Origin: VMCP01 sp964527775
GTDB taxonomy: Bacteria > Bacteroidota > Bacteroidia > NS11-12g > UBA955
Length of the DNA stretch: 64,000 bases
Direction: 5' to 3'
Assembly (NCBI GenBank): GCA_964527775.1
Contig: CAZGQS010000008.1
Location: 1-64,000, forward strand
Below are positions 50,557 to 60,041 of this stretch, piece by piece. The translations under genes and the position numbers were made by a program. How positions within the stretch are numbered: the stretch's first letter is position 1; every line of letters starts with the position of its first letter. The notes below the pieces were generated by a model. That model was not told the DNA's origin. It did no database searches and saw only the letters and a list, made by a program, of their open reading frames with translations.

Positions 50557-51558
50557 TCAACTCCGTGTATAAGGTAAGTCAGATATTTTTAGATAATTAC
50601 GTGTTTCATGCAAGAAACTACCAGCCATGGCTATCATAGCAGCATTGTCGGTGCAGTATTCGAATTTGGGGATGTAAGATTGGATTTTAAATTTTTGGGC
50701 AATTTTTGTAAATTCTGCTCGCAAAGGTTGATTTGCTGAAACCCCACCAACCAGTCCAATAGACTTTGGGTTGAATTGTTTGATTCCTTTGGTCAATCGT
50801 TTGTTGAGCATATCAATCAAACATTTTTGGTAAGAGGCACAGACCGAAGAGATTTCTTGGTTTAAGAAATTGGGATTACTTTCTAATTGCTTGCGGAGAA
50901 AATAGAGCAGTGAAGTTTTAATTCCTGAAAAGCTAAAATCTAAGTTTGTTGTCTGACTATCGGGGAAAGTATAGGTGGTTGGGTTGCCATTCTCGGCTAA
51001 TTTTGAAATTACAGGCCCACCAGGATAACCTAAGTTCATGAGTTTTGCCCCCTTATCGAAGGCTTCGCCTACTGCATCATCAATGGTGTTGCCAACTATG
51101 GTCATTTGGTCAAATGATTCAACCATGATCAATTGTGTGTGTCCCCCGGAAACCAACAAACACAACATGGGGAATTCAACCTCATGGTCTATGAAAAGGG
51201 CCGCGACATGTGCTTGCAGGTGATTCACGCCAATCAAGGGCTTATTTAGAGCAAGAGATATGCCTTTGGCCGTATTCAGTCCCACTATCAAAGAACCCAT
51301 CAGTCCTGGTCCTTGGGTTACGGCGATAGCATCGATGTTTTTAAGGGACATTTGAGCGATTTTAAGGGCCTCATCAATGACGGGAATGATGTTGCTTTGG
51401 TGCGCTCGGGAAGCCAATTCAGGCACTACGCCACCGTATTTTCGATGAACGTCTTGAGTGGCCATAACATTTGACAATATAACACCGTTATGAATCACGG
51501 CGGCTGCGGTATCGTCGCAACTGCTCTCAATGCCCAATATAGTGGAGTTGTGGCTCAT
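50557..51558 (-). CDS. tsaD: tRNA threonylcarbamoyltransferase subunit TsaD
   Basis: This 333-aa ASKHA-fold enzyme transfers the threonylcarbamoyl group to A37 of ANN-decoding tRNAs together with TsaB and TsaE. Signatures are LGIESSCDDTAAAVI at the N-terminus, the metal-binding HLQAH, LVSGGHTQLIMV, and the later GGVSANQPLR. The ATG at 51558 was preferred to an upstream in-frame start because it begins the conserved core. It is divergent from the tamB-like gene. Its product is the substrate of MtaB encoded at 23497. Confidence 0.95.
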   Translation of the reverse strand: MSHNSTILGIESSCDDTAAAVIHNGVILSNVMATQDVHRKYGGVVPELASRAHQSNIIPVIDEALKIAQMSLKNIDAIAVTQGPGLMGSLIVGLNTAKGISLALNKPLIGVNHLQAHVAALFIDHEVEFPMLCLLVSGGHTQLIMVESFDQMTIVGNTIDDAVGEAFDKGAKLMNLGYPGGPVISKLAENGNPTTYTFPDSQTTNLDFSFSGIKTSLLYFLRKQLESNPNFLNQEISSVCASYQKCLIDMLNKRLTKGIKQFNPKSIGLVGGVSANQPLRAEFTKIAQKFKIQSYIPKFEYCTDNAAMIAMAGSFLHETRNYLKISDLPYTRS

Positions 51559-51586
51559 AGGTGGATTCGCGTATAGTATAAAAAAA

Positions 51587-51594
51587 TATCTTTG
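51587..51594 (+). promoter_or_regulatory. -7 promoter element, tamB-like gene
   Basis: TATCTTTG matches TAnnTTTG and ends 6 nt before a TTG at 51601. It overlaps an earlier in-frame TTG (51592), which is therefore unlikely to be the start. Confidence 0.5.
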
Positions 51595-51600
51595 AGGGAT

Positions 51601-54600
51601 TTGAAAAAACGGCATTCAAAATTAAGAAAGTTCTTGCTTAGAACTCTACTGGCATTGGTATTTCTTTCCAGTGTGGTTGCCGTTTTGACTCGAAATAGAA
51701 AAGTTCAAACCCATATTGCCCGTTATTTGACTCATAAATTCACTGAACTGACGGGTGCAGATATCCACATTGGTTCAGTGGAAGTTGATTTTTTGCGCAA
51801 TTTCCACGTAGAAGATTTGGTGGTTTTTGATTTGCATAAAGACACATTATTAAAGCTTAAAAGCTTAGACTTTAGAGTTGACGAGGTGAACTTCCCCAAA
51901 AATACAGCGCGGGTCACCAATGTAGTTTTGAATCACGGTTTTTTCAAGATGGGGCAATACCCCAATGAAACCCTTTTCAATTACGAAATGATATTGGCTC
52001 GATTGAGTTCAGATAGTTCATCTTCAAAACCTTGGGGAGTAAAAATAGACCAAATTAAATTGTTGGCAACCGACTATGTTTATTTCACAGGGATGCATCC
52101 CGAAAAATCAAACATCAAGGGAGAATTTGATCCGAGCTACATCAGAGTCAACAATCTCACCGGTGACATTGCTCATTTAGAGGCCTTTAAAAATGGTAAG
52201 TTCACCTTTGATATTACGAACTTAACGGGTGCAGAACGAAGCGGGTTTGCAATTGATGAACTTGCAACACAAGGGGTGTTTTATAACAAGAGATTGGAGT
52301 TGAATGGCCTCAGACTTTTTTCACTTGATACACACATTGAAGGATTGTTCAGCATGGATTGGTCTGCTAAAGACGCCATGAAAGATTTTTACAGAAAAGT
52401 AATTTTTCAATTAACGGTGGCATCATCTCCCATCAGATTGAGCGATATAGGTCCATTTGCCCCGTGGTTGAAATCCCACAGCACCTCTTTGTTGTGTGAT
52501 TTTACTTTGAAGGGACCTCTATCTGATTTAAAAAGTAAAGATTTTACTGCGTTGACTTCGGCTGGTACTGAGTTGAATTTGAATTATCGGTTAACGGGTT
52601 TGCCGAACGTTTCAAAGCTCGTGAATACCGTAAAAATGAATGATTGCGTGATCGAAATGACCGATGCGATGGAAATGTTTGCGGGTGAAACTTGGGGTGG
52701 TTATTTGGCTCGATTTGGTACCACCTATTGGAATGCGGAACTACAGATTCCTATGGATTCATTTGTTTTTAATGGTACTGCTCAGACAGATGTTGGAGGA
52801 TATGATGGTGAATTCGCCCTTGATTTTTCACGGGATGAGTCAATGCCCTTCAGACTCATTGGCGAAACCAAAGATCTACAATTGAATGGATTTGCTACAA
52901 CACTCAGTGATTTAGGTGCTTTGAACGCAAAAGTTGCTGTTTTTGGTGACGGATTTGATGAGAATGCATCTGGTAACTTTGATTTAAACGTTGCAGACCT
53001 AAGTTACAATGGTCAAATCTTGCAAAATTCTATCTTTAACGGAACCCTAAACAAGGGTGAGATTGAATTGAATGTTTCATCCTCAGATGTTAAATCGAAA
53101 TTGGAACTTAGTCTACTTGGAGGCAACATATTTGGTGTAAAGAAGAGTTTAAATGCACAACTAAATTTGAGTAAGTTGGATTTCAAAGCACTCGGATTTG
53201 ATACTGCAAATTTAGATGTTGCTGGGAAATTTAATATAGCCATTGCTGGTTCTTCTTGGGATGATTTAACGGGTTTAGTCACCATTCAAGACGCAAGGTT
53301 TCACAAGGGAAATGATGAGTATATTCTCAGAAATCAACTCATTCAACGTCCTACAACTGATTATTTAGGATTTAAAGGCGATTGGGCTGAGGGAAGTATA
53401 TCGGGCCCGTTGAAATTTACCCATACACCTAATTGGATTGATCACTTGAGCAATAATTTGGTGCCGGAGAGGTTTAAAGACATCGGATTTGCTTTGAATG
53501 ATTCAATTTATTTCAACCTATTTTTACCCCAAACTGCATGGATAGATGCTTTCCTTATTAAAGGATTGAAGTTGGGTCCATTGAACATCAAGGGCCATTA
53601 TTTTGCACAAAACAACATTTGCGATCTTAAAATTGGGCCTTTTAGTTTGGAATATGGAAAACTATACAGCGAACGAGTGAAATTGAGCTTATTGAAGCCC
53701 ACCACTCACGGTATGACTAAATTGAGGGTGTCAACAAACTACATGTTGGTTGATAATACGGTTTATGATACCTTAGGATTTGCCTTCGACATCATGAAAG
53801 GTGGATACCAAGTGAAAACACTATTGCATGAAAAAGCCGATCGTTACTCTTTGGGAGTTGCTGGCACTGGTGCCATTCATGAAGATTTTGCAAATTTGTA
53901 TTTCCAAGAAACCTACCTGCGAATTCAAAAGCAATTTTGGACCTTAGACGACAAGGCTCGGATCAACTTCAATAAGAACAACATTGAAGTAAATGATTTT
54001 TACATTGCAGACGCAACTCACTTTTTTCAAGTAGATGGGGTTGCAAGTAAATCTCACTCAGATACCCTAAAAGTTGAATTCGGAAATATTACTCCGCGTG
54101 TTTTGATGCCGTTTTTTCCCAAGGGGACGTTTGATAGTTTGAATTTTAGGTCAAATGGTTCTGTGGCTTTAAGTGGGGTTTTTGGTGATTTGCAGTTTTT
54201 GGGGAATTTGGACATCAATAAAATTAGATACCAGAATTTTGAATATGGAAGTGCATCTGTTTCCATTGAAGAATCTGAAGTTCAGGGCAGATTGAAAATG
54301 GATGCCTCCATGAGAACGGGTCCGTTGGAGAAGACGCGCTTCTATGGTACCGTAAGTCTAAAAGACAATGAATCGGCTGATTTGGATATTTTGGGGACCA
54401 TTCCACAAAATTCAAGCTTGCAAATATTAAAGCCCTTTTTAGACGGCGTAATCACAGTTAAAGAAGGGAAATTTGGCGGTAATGTTCGAATTTCGGGAAA
54501 GAGCAATCGACCCAAAATAATGGGCTTGTTGACCACTAATACTGTAAAATTGGGGGTTGATTACCTGGGAACAGATTATTATTTGGGCGGGAACTTTAAA

Positions 54601-56052
54601 GTTACTGACCAAGGATTGTTCACGATGCGCCCCATGAAGTTTTTCGATGAATCAAAGGTGAATTTTGGCTGGATGACCTTGGCATTAACTCACGAGAATT
54701 ACAAAAACTTTGCTTTAGATTTAAAAGTAGACAGCATTCGTAATATGCGAGTATTGAAAACTACAGAAAAGATGAATGATCTCTTCTATGGCAATGCCTG
54801 GGCCGATGGCAACTGCCGAATTTATGGGTTGTTTTCAGAAATTGATATGGATATAAACCTCAAAACAAGACCCCAAACTTCAGTATCCATTCAATATCCA
54901 GAAGTTTCAGAGAATATTGTCTCTAATTCCATAAAATTTGTCACCAAAACACCATCCAGTAAAACAGCAATTCCTGCACCTGTTTTAATAGAAAGCGACG
55001 CCATTGGTAAGATTACCCTAAACATTCAAGCAACCGATGATGCCGAAGCAAGATTTGTCATTGATAAACGTTTGGGCGATGTGATTAAAGGGAATGGAAG
55101 TGGGAACTTGCGTCTGATTTATGATAGAGACGAAGAATTATACCTTTACGGTAGTTATATGATCAGTAAAGGTGAGTATGCATTTTCCTTGCCGGGGGTA
55201 AATCTTTTGAAAAAAATAAACCTACAGAAAGGTGGTACCATCGCTTGGGATGGTGACCCTTTCAATGCAAGGGTTGATTTAGCCGGTAATTTCGAGAAAC
55301 GACTTTCACCCTCAACCTTGATGATTAGCAATGCGGGTTCGGGAAATTCTTATCCAGCTTCTCGATTTGTAAGCACCCTTTACATGAAAGGTAATTTGTT
55401 TAGTCCCCAAATTTCTTTTGATTTAGATGCTCCAGATTTGATTTCATCCGGCGGTACTTCAGCCAATGAGGTTAATTCGGTCATTCAAAGAATCAAAGCT
55501 GACAAAGATGAAACCATGAGGCAATCTATTGCATTGTTGTTGTTTGGGAATTTCTTGCCTCCCTCGTTCTCGTCTGCTTCGGCTCCAAATACCAATGCAT
55601 TTAGCGGGACGGGTTTTGCAGGAAATAGCATTTCTACCATTGCCAGCAGTGTGGTGAATGATTTATTTTCTAAATATGGTATTCCCACCCGAATTCAAGT
55701 GAATATTGACGATGTTCGCAATGCAACGGGAACCAGTAATACTCAGTTATTTGTCAATAGTGAATGGTTTTTGTCTGATCGACTTCGTTTGGATTTGAAT
55801 TACGACCCTACCGTAGCAGTATTGGTTAACAGCGTGGCGGTGCCCATAAATTTTAATTTGGAGTATAAAACCAGTGATGAAAACTGGCGATTGAAAGCAT
55901 TTTCAAGATCCAATAATTTGCTGTTGCAACAAAATAACTCACCCACCACCAACGGAGTGTCTGGCAATACTTTGGGTACAGGTGTGCTTTACCGAAGAGA
56001 GTTTGATACCTTTCAACGAAAAAAGAAAAAGAAATCCAATGAATCAAACTAA
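51601..56052 (+). CDS. tamB: translocation and assembly module protein TamB (DUF490)
   Basis: This very large AsmA-like protein of about 1483 aa spans the periplasm and moves phospholipids to the outer membrane or helps autotransporter assembly. It has an N-terminal membrane helix (LLALVFLSSVVAVL), a TamB-type start (HKFTELTGADIHIGSVEVDFLRN), a long beta-taco region, and a C-terminal DUF490 part ending in a strand-rich segment (YDPTVAVLVNSVAVPINFNLEYKT). Translation probably starts at the TTG at 51601, because no ATG precedes the conserved N-terminus and the -7 element overlaps the earlier TTG. The MacB-like gene follows by 6 nt. Divergent tsaD next to tamB is common in this phylum. Confidence 0.85.
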   Translation: MKKRHSKLRKFLLRTLLALVFLSSVVAVLTRNRKVQTHIARYLTHKFTELTGADIHIGSVEVDFLRNFHVEDLVVFDLHKDTLLKLKSLDFRVDEVNFPKNTARVTNVVLNHGFFKMGQYPNETLFNYEMILARLSSDSSSSKPWGVKIDQIKLLATDYVYFTGMHPEKSNIKGEFDPSYIRVNNLTGDIAHLEAFKNGKFTFDITNLTGAERSGFAIDELATQGVFYNKRLELNGLRLFSLDTHIEGLFSMDWSAKDAMKDFYRKVIFQLTVASSPIRLSDIGPFAPWLKSHSTSLLCDFTLKGPLSDLKSKDFTALTSAGTELNLNYRLTGLPNVSKLVNTVKMNDCVIEMTDAMEMFAGETWGGYLARFGTTYWNAELQIPMDSFVFNGTAQTDVGGYDGEFALDFSRDESMPFRLIGETKDLQLNGFATTLSDLGALNAKVAVFGDGFDENASGNFDLNVADLSYNGQILQNSIFNGTLNKGEIELNVSSSDVKSKLELSLLGGNIFGVKKSLNAQLNLSKLDFKALGFDTANLDVAGKFNIAIAGSSWDDLTGLVTIQDARFHKGNDEYILRNQLIQRPTTDYLGFKGDWAEGSISGPLKFTHTPNWIDHLSNNLVPERFKDIGFALNDSIYFNLFLPQTAWIDAFLIKGLKLGPLNIKGHYFAQNNICDLKIGPFSLEYGKLYSERVKLSLLKPTTHGMTKLRVSTNYMLVDNTVYDTLGFAFDIMKGGYQVKTLLHEKADRYSLGVAGTGAIHEDFANLYFQETYLRIQKQFWTLDDKARINFNKNNIEVNDFYIADATHFFQVDGVASKSHSDTLKVEFGNITPRVLMPFFPKGTFDSLNFRSNGSVALSGVFGDLQFLGNLDINKIRYQNFEYGSASVSIEESEVQGRLKMDASMRTGPLEKTRFYGTVSLKDNESADLDILGTIPQNSSLQILKPFLDGVITVKEGKFGGNVRISGKSNRPKIMGLLTTNTVKLGVDYLGTDYYLGGNFKVTDQGLFTMRPMKFFDESKVNFGWMTLALTHENYKNFALDLKVDSIRNMRVLKTTEKMNDLFYGNAWADGNCRIYGLFSEIDMDINLKTRPQTSVSIQYPEVSENIVSNSIKFVTKTPSSKTAIPAPVLIESDAIGKITLNIQATDDAEARFVIDKRLGDVIKGNGSGNLRLIYDRDEELYLYGSYMISKGEYAFSLPGVNLLKKINLQKGGTIAWDGDPFNARVDLAGNFEKRLSPSTLMISNAGSGNSYPASRFVSTLYMKGNLFSPQISFDLDAPDLISSGGTSANEVNSVIQRIKADKDETMRQSIALLLFGNFLPPSFSSASAPNTNAFSGTGFAGNSISTIASSVVNDLFSKYGIPTRIQVNIDDVRNATGTSNTQLFVNSEWFLSDRLRLDLNYDPTVAVLVNSVAVPINFNLEYKTSDENWRLKAFSRSNNLLLQQNNSPTTNGVSGNTLGTGVLYRREFDTFQRKKKKKSNESN

Positions 56053-56058
56053 ACTCGC

Positions 56059-57333
56059 ATGATGAAATCCGGTTGGCGATTGTTCTTGGAATCAGTGAGA
56101 ATGTCCACTGACGCTGTTAAGCGAAATAAACTCCGGAGTTTGTTGTCAGTCTTGGGTATTACCATCGGAATTTTTTGCATCGTTTCTGTATATGCTCTGG
56201 TACATTCTTTGGAGTTGAGCTTGAACAATAGATTTTCAAAAATGGGCACACAAGTGTTGTTTGTTCAGAAATGGCCTTGGGATGATATGGGAAATGATTA
56301 TCCTTGGTGGAAATTTTTGAAAAGACCCGTCTCTAGCGTTCAAGAAGCAGAATTTTTAGAGCGAAAACTTTCAAAGCAACGGGTTTCTCACTTGGCTTAT
56401 GTGTTCCAGTCAAATTTGAATGTTGCGGCAAATAAGCAGGTCTTGAACAATATATCCATTAGGTTTGTTTCACATGCATTCGACAAAGTTCAAGATGTGA
56501 GTGTTGCAGAAGGTCGTTATTTTACCGAACAAGAATCAAGCGCAGGCAGAAACGTGTGTTTGTTAGGTTATACTATCGCCAATAATTTGTTTCCCAATGG
56601 AAAAGCTACCGGAAGGGTTATTCGCTTGGGAAACCAAATGGTAACGGTCATTGGTGTTTGTGAACAACAGGGCAGTAGTATTGTGGGTCAAAGTAACGAT
56701 GATATTGTTATTGCGCCCGTAAAACTTGGACTCAGTTTGGCGTCCTACAGAAACAGTGAAGACGCCCAAATATTGGTGAGGGCTCAAGATGGGGTTGATT
56801 TAGATGAATTGCGTTTTGAGATAAATCGCCTCATGAGGCAAGTTCGAAAACTTCCTCCACACGCAGAAGACGACTTTGCGGTAAACAAAATGTCTATGAT
56901 CACCGATGCGATTTCTGGTTTGTTCGGTCAAATTCAGAAAATAGGCCTCATTATCGGGGCTTTCGCCATGATTGTGGGTAGTTTTGGAGTTGCCAATATC
57001 ATGTTTGTTTCGGTAAAAGAAAGAACCCGTGAAATTGGAATTCAAAAAGCTCTTGGAGCAACCAATGGTTTTATAAGAGCGCAGTTTTTATTGGAAAGCG
57101 TCTGGTTAAGCATTGCTGGCGGGGCCATTGGGCTGTTGTTGGTTGCGGGACTCCTAAAGATTTTAGATGCGTTTGCTAAATCTGGTATGGGAGCTGACGT
57201 GGTTCTTGCCTTAAATTTGGAAGACGCTTTGCTTGGGGTAATCACATCCATTGTGGTTGGTCTAGTTGCAGGATTTCTTCCAGCACAAACCGCCGCAAAA
57301 TTGAGTCCGGTAGATGCAATTAGATCGAATTAA
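56059..57333 (+). CDS. MacB/FtsX-like ABC transporter permease
   Basis: This 424-aa membrane protein has one N-terminal helix (RSLLSVLGITIGIFCIVSVYALVHSLE), a large periplasmic MacB-type domain, and three C-terminal helices with the FtsX motif (GSFGVANIMFVSVKERTREIGIQKALGATNGFIRAQFLLESVWLS). It would form a mechanotransmission or export complex with an ATPase encoded elsewhere; no ATPase or periplasmic adaptor gene adjoins. It follows the tamB-like gene by 6 nt and precedes the TonB-type barrel by 2 nt. Confidence 0.85.
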   Translation: MMKSGWRLFLESVRMSTDAVKRNKLRSLLSVLGITIGIFCIVSVYALVHSLELSLNNRFSKMGTQVLFVQKWPWDDMGNDYPWWKFLKRPVSSVQEAEFLERKLSKQRVSHLAYVFQSNLNVAANKQVLNNISIRFVSHAFDKVQDVSVAEGRYFTEQESSAGRNVCLLGYTIANNLFPNGKATGRVIRLGNQMVTVIGVCEQQGSSIVGQSNDDIVIAPVKLGLSLASYRNSEDAQILVRAQDGVDLDELRFEINRLMRQVRKLPPHAEDDFAVNKMSMITDAISGLFGQIQKIGLIIGAFAMIVGSFGVANIMFVSVKERTREIGIQKALGATNGFIRAQFLLESVWLSIAGGAIGLLLVAGLLKILDAFAKSGMGADVVLALNLEDALLGVITSIVVGLVAGFLPAQTAAKLSPVDAIRSN

Positions 57334-57335
57334 GA

Positions 57336-59519
57336 ATGAATAAAAGTATACTGTTTTTAGGAGTGTTTGTTTTTCTGGGGGGACGAATACAGGCGCAAAA
57401 AGATTCTGCGAAGATTGAAGGAGTTGAAATAAAGGTCCAAAAAAGTATCATTGAAAATCAAGCAGATAAATTGGTATACAATGCTTCTGAAGATTTAACA
57501 AGCCAAGGACAATCAGCCAGCGATTTATTGGCTAAAGTACCCATGGTAGAGGTAGATATGGATGGGAATGTATCGTTGAGGGGAAACAGGAATGTCAGAT
57601 TTTTAGTTAACGGTCGACCATCGGGGTTGATTTCTGGAAGCCCAGCAGATGCCTTACGCGCTTTGTCAGCAGATGACATTGAGAAAATTGAAGTCATTAC
57701 CAATCCTTCATCTAAATACGATGCCGACGGTTCTGGAGGAATCATCAATATCATCATGAAGAAGAAAATTGTGGGCAATACGGGCAGTGTGAGGTTGGGA
57801 ATTGGTACGCGTAGTGCTCATTTTGGGGGGCAATATTCATCTGTCAGGGGCAAAAATAACTTTTCGGCATCGGCAGGCGGTCACTTTTGGAGGAGTTGGG
57901 GAGATGTGGTGACTACTCGAACCAATGTGAATGCATTGGGTGAGAATTGGATGTTGAAACAGAATGGTTATGCCAATAACTGGGGTGGTGGACCAAGAAT
58001 TACCCTGAATTTAGACAGGCAAATTGACGATAAGCAATCTTTAGTGCTGACCGTTGGAACCAACTCTCAAATGAGAAGCAACAAACAAGATTGGACCAAC
58101 CTACAAGGGTTAAGTGTTTTACAAAAAACCTCTGACCAATCGGCTAATCGCTTTAACTTCGGTATGGGTTACGATTTGGGATTTGACTATCGAAAGAAAT
58201 TTGAAAAGAAAGACAGAGAGTTTTCATTTTCGGGCTTAATGGCACTCGGTACAGGAAACGATGATTACCTAGCTAAAAGAGATTTTTACGGAATTATAGT
58301 CACCAATGAACAGGAGCAAAGTTTGAATTCTACTTTGAATAATGAAACTTCTTTGCAAATGGATTATACCGAGCCGTTTACATCGGCGTTAAAAGGGGAG
58401 TTTGGTTTAAAATCCATTTTTAGAACGGTTAATTCCAACTATTTTTTTAATTTTTACAATGATACTTTGGGTAAGTTTATTGAAGCTAAAGACAGAACTA
58501 ATGGCTTGGATTATTACCAAAATGTATATGCTGCATATGGACAATTGAACTATTCATTCGCAAAGATTTATTCGGTAAGACTGGGGCTTAGATATGAAAT
58601 GACGGAATTTGGAGGTGTCTTGACTCAGTCACAAAAAAGCGAGTTTAAGGGCGATCCTTACGCTAATTTTGTGCCTTCATTTAACATTTCTCGCTCCATT
58701 GGGAAGGGTGGATTTGCTCGTTTTAATTACAATCGACGCATTCAAAGACCTTCGCTATTTTTCTTAAATCCCTATGTAAATACTTCGGATCCCCTCAATA
58801 TTTCTCAGGGTAATCCTTATTTATCGCCTGAATTTGGAGATAATTTTGAGTTTTCTTTTGGGAATTATACAAAAGTAGGTGGGTATGGCTTTAACGTTTT
58901 TCACAAAAGGGTTGATCAAGCCATTGAAACATACCGCACGGTAAATGCAAATGATATTTATGTCACAACTTATGGCAATTTTGGATTGAATAGACAGAAC
59001 GGATTTGATTTTAACGTCAATTTCAGGGGTAAAGGTTGGTCGTTGTTTTTCAACGGTGGCGCTGGATTGGTGCAGATTTCTACGTTGATTGATTCTGGAG
59101 CCATTGCTGGCTTATCAGTTAGAGGGGTTACCTACAGCGCGGGACTTCGGGGTAATGTTAAAATTGGAAAGAACTGGATGTTAGAGGCGTTTTCTAGGGT
59201 AAATGCTCCTAGTTTTTCTTTACAAGGATATTCACAGAACTGGTTGTTTCACACCATTGGATTTAAGCGACAATTCAAGAATGATTTAGGCGGAATTGGA
59301 TTCGGATTTGATAATCCGTTTTCGCCAGTGGTGCATTTGAAAACCGAAAATAATGGTAATGGTTTCACGTATCTTCAAGATAGAGAGTTGAACATGTGGG
59401 GTGTGAGAATCAATTTTGATTACAAGTTTGGTAAAATAAGCAGCCAACCCGATAACATCAGGGAGATTAAAATCAAGAACGAAGACTTGAAAAACGGCGA
59501 CGGGCAAGGCGGAATGTAA
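57336..59519 (+). CDS. TonB-dependent receptor-type outer-membrane protein (plug and barrel)
   Basis: This 727-aa protein has a signal peptide (ending RIQAQ), a TonB plug domain (NPSSKYDADGSGGIINIIMKKK preceded by the LVNGRPSGL box) and a large C-terminal barrel that ends in FDYKFGKI with a short charged tail. The plug SDLLAKVPMVEVDMDGNVSLRGNRNVRFLVNG fits the OMP_b-brl_2 family of Bacteroidota; there is no carboxypeptidase-like N-terminal domain. Substrate unknown. The signal region carries a TTTTCTGGGGGGAC variant of the recurrent G-rich word (57371). Confidence 0.8.
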   Translation: MNKSILFLGVFVFLGGRIQAQKDSAKIEGVEIKVQKSIIENQADKLVYNASEDLTSQGQSASDLLAKVPMVEVDMDGNVSLRGNRNVRFLVNGRPSGLISGSPADALRALSADDIEKIEVITNPSSKYDADGSGGIINIIMKKKIVGNTGSVRLGIGTRSAHFGGQYSSVRGKNNFSASAGGHFWRSWGDVVTTRTNVNALGENWMLKQNGYANNWGGGPRITLNLDRQIDDKQSLVLTVGTNSQMRSNKQDWTNLQGLSVLQKTSDQSANRFNFGMGYDLGFDYRKKFEKKDREFSFSGLMALGTGNDDYLAKRDFYGIIVTNEQEQSLNSTLNNETSLQMDYTEPFTSALKGEFGLKSIFRTVNSNYFFNFYNDTLGKFIEAKDRTNGLDYYQNVYAAYGQLNYSFAKIYSVRLGLRYEMTEFGGVLTQSQKSEFKGDPYANFVPSFNISRSIGKGGFARFNYNRRIQRPSLFFLNPYVNTSDPLNISQGNPYLSPEFGDNFEFSFGNYTKVGGYGFNVFHKRVDQAIETYRTVNANDIYVTTYGNFGLNRQNGFDFNVNFRGKGWSLFFNGGAGLVQISTLIDSGAIAGLSVRGVTYSAGLRGNVKIGKNWMLEAFSRVNAPSFSLQGYSQNWLFHTIGFKRQFKNDLGGIGFGFDNPFSPVVHLKTENNGNGFTYLQDRELNMWGVRINFDYKFGKISSQPDNIREIKIKNEDLKNGDGQGGM

Positions 59520-59545
59520 ATGGAGTAAATTCGATTGGATTTTCG

Positions 59546-59553
59546 TAGTTTTG
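59546..59553 (+). promoter_or_regulatory. -7 promoter element, DUF3127 gene
   Basis: TAGTTTTG matches TAnnTTTG and ends 4 nt before the ATG at 59558, implying a leaderless transcript. Confidence 0.5.
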
Positions 59554-59557
59554 TGCT

Positions 59558-59959
59558 ATGGACATTCAAGGTAAAATTGTACAAATACTTCCCAAGCAGA
59601 CAGGAGAAGGCAAAAACGGAACTTGGGAGAAGCAAGATTATATTTTAGAAACCCAAGCACAGTACCCTAAAAAGGTATGTTTTTCAGTTTGGGGTGTGAA
59701 AATTTCCCAATACAACATTCAAATGGGTGAATTTGTAAGCTTGGGTGTGGATGTTGAAAGTCGTGAATACAACGGTAGATGGTACACAGATTTAAAAGCC
59801 TGGAAAGTTGATAGACCCGGAGCAGCCCCCATGAATAGTAATTCTGGAGCAGCACCTAGCAATCAACAGGCCAATGACCCATTTGCAGATACTGCACAAG
59901 TTAGCGATCCGTTTGCATCTTCTTCGAGTAATGAAGAGGCAGATGATTTGCCATTCTAA
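59558..59959 (+). CDS. DUF3127 protein with SSB-like acidic tail
   Basis: This 133-aa protein has an N-terminal domain of about 85 residues matching DUF3127 (GKIVQILPKQTGEGKNGTWEKQDYILETQAQYPKKVCFSVWG, YNGRWYTDLKAWKV), probably an OB-fold. A flexible Asn/Ser/Pro/Ala-rich linker and the acidic C-terminal end NEEADDLPF follow. The layout of OB-fold, disordered linker and DDLPF tip mirrors single-stranded-DNA-binding proteins, whose DDIPF tip recruits repair and replication partners. DNA binding is inference; the family has no assigned function that I know. Confidence 0.75.
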   Translation: MDIQGKIVQILPKQTGEGKNGTWEKQDYILETQAQYPKKVCFSVWGVKISQYNIQMGEFVSLGVDVESREYNGRWYTDLKAWKVDRPGAAPMNSNSGAAPSNQQANDPFADTAQVSDPFASSSSNEEADDLPF

Positions 59960-59987
59960 TGTCATATTAATGTCGTCAAGCAGTCAG
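59959..59987. promoter_or_regulatory. 11-nt-phased GTCA repeats (Pho-box-like operator)
   Basis: ATGTCAT at 59959, ATGTCGT at 59970 and CAGTCAG at 59981 are each 11 nt apart. The region from 59956 on aligns closely with the array at 20782-20807 (the shared core is TAATGTC repeated at 11 nt, then CAAGCAG or GAAGCAC). The third repeat also forms part of a hairpin, so it may not be a binding site. The likely target is the T9SS type B gene at 60042. Confidence 0.5.
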
Positions 59988-60010
59988 CAGTAAACGTTGT
60001 TGACTGTTTT
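59981..60010 (+). terminator. possible terminator after the DUF3127 gene
   Basis: CAGTCAGC (59981-59988) pairs with GTTGACTG (59999-60006), with one G-T wobble, a 10-nt loop and TTTT after it. It is short for a strong terminator. Confidence 0.45.
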
Positions 60011-60041
60011 GGTGTCTATAACTAGTTGAGATGTAACAGCC

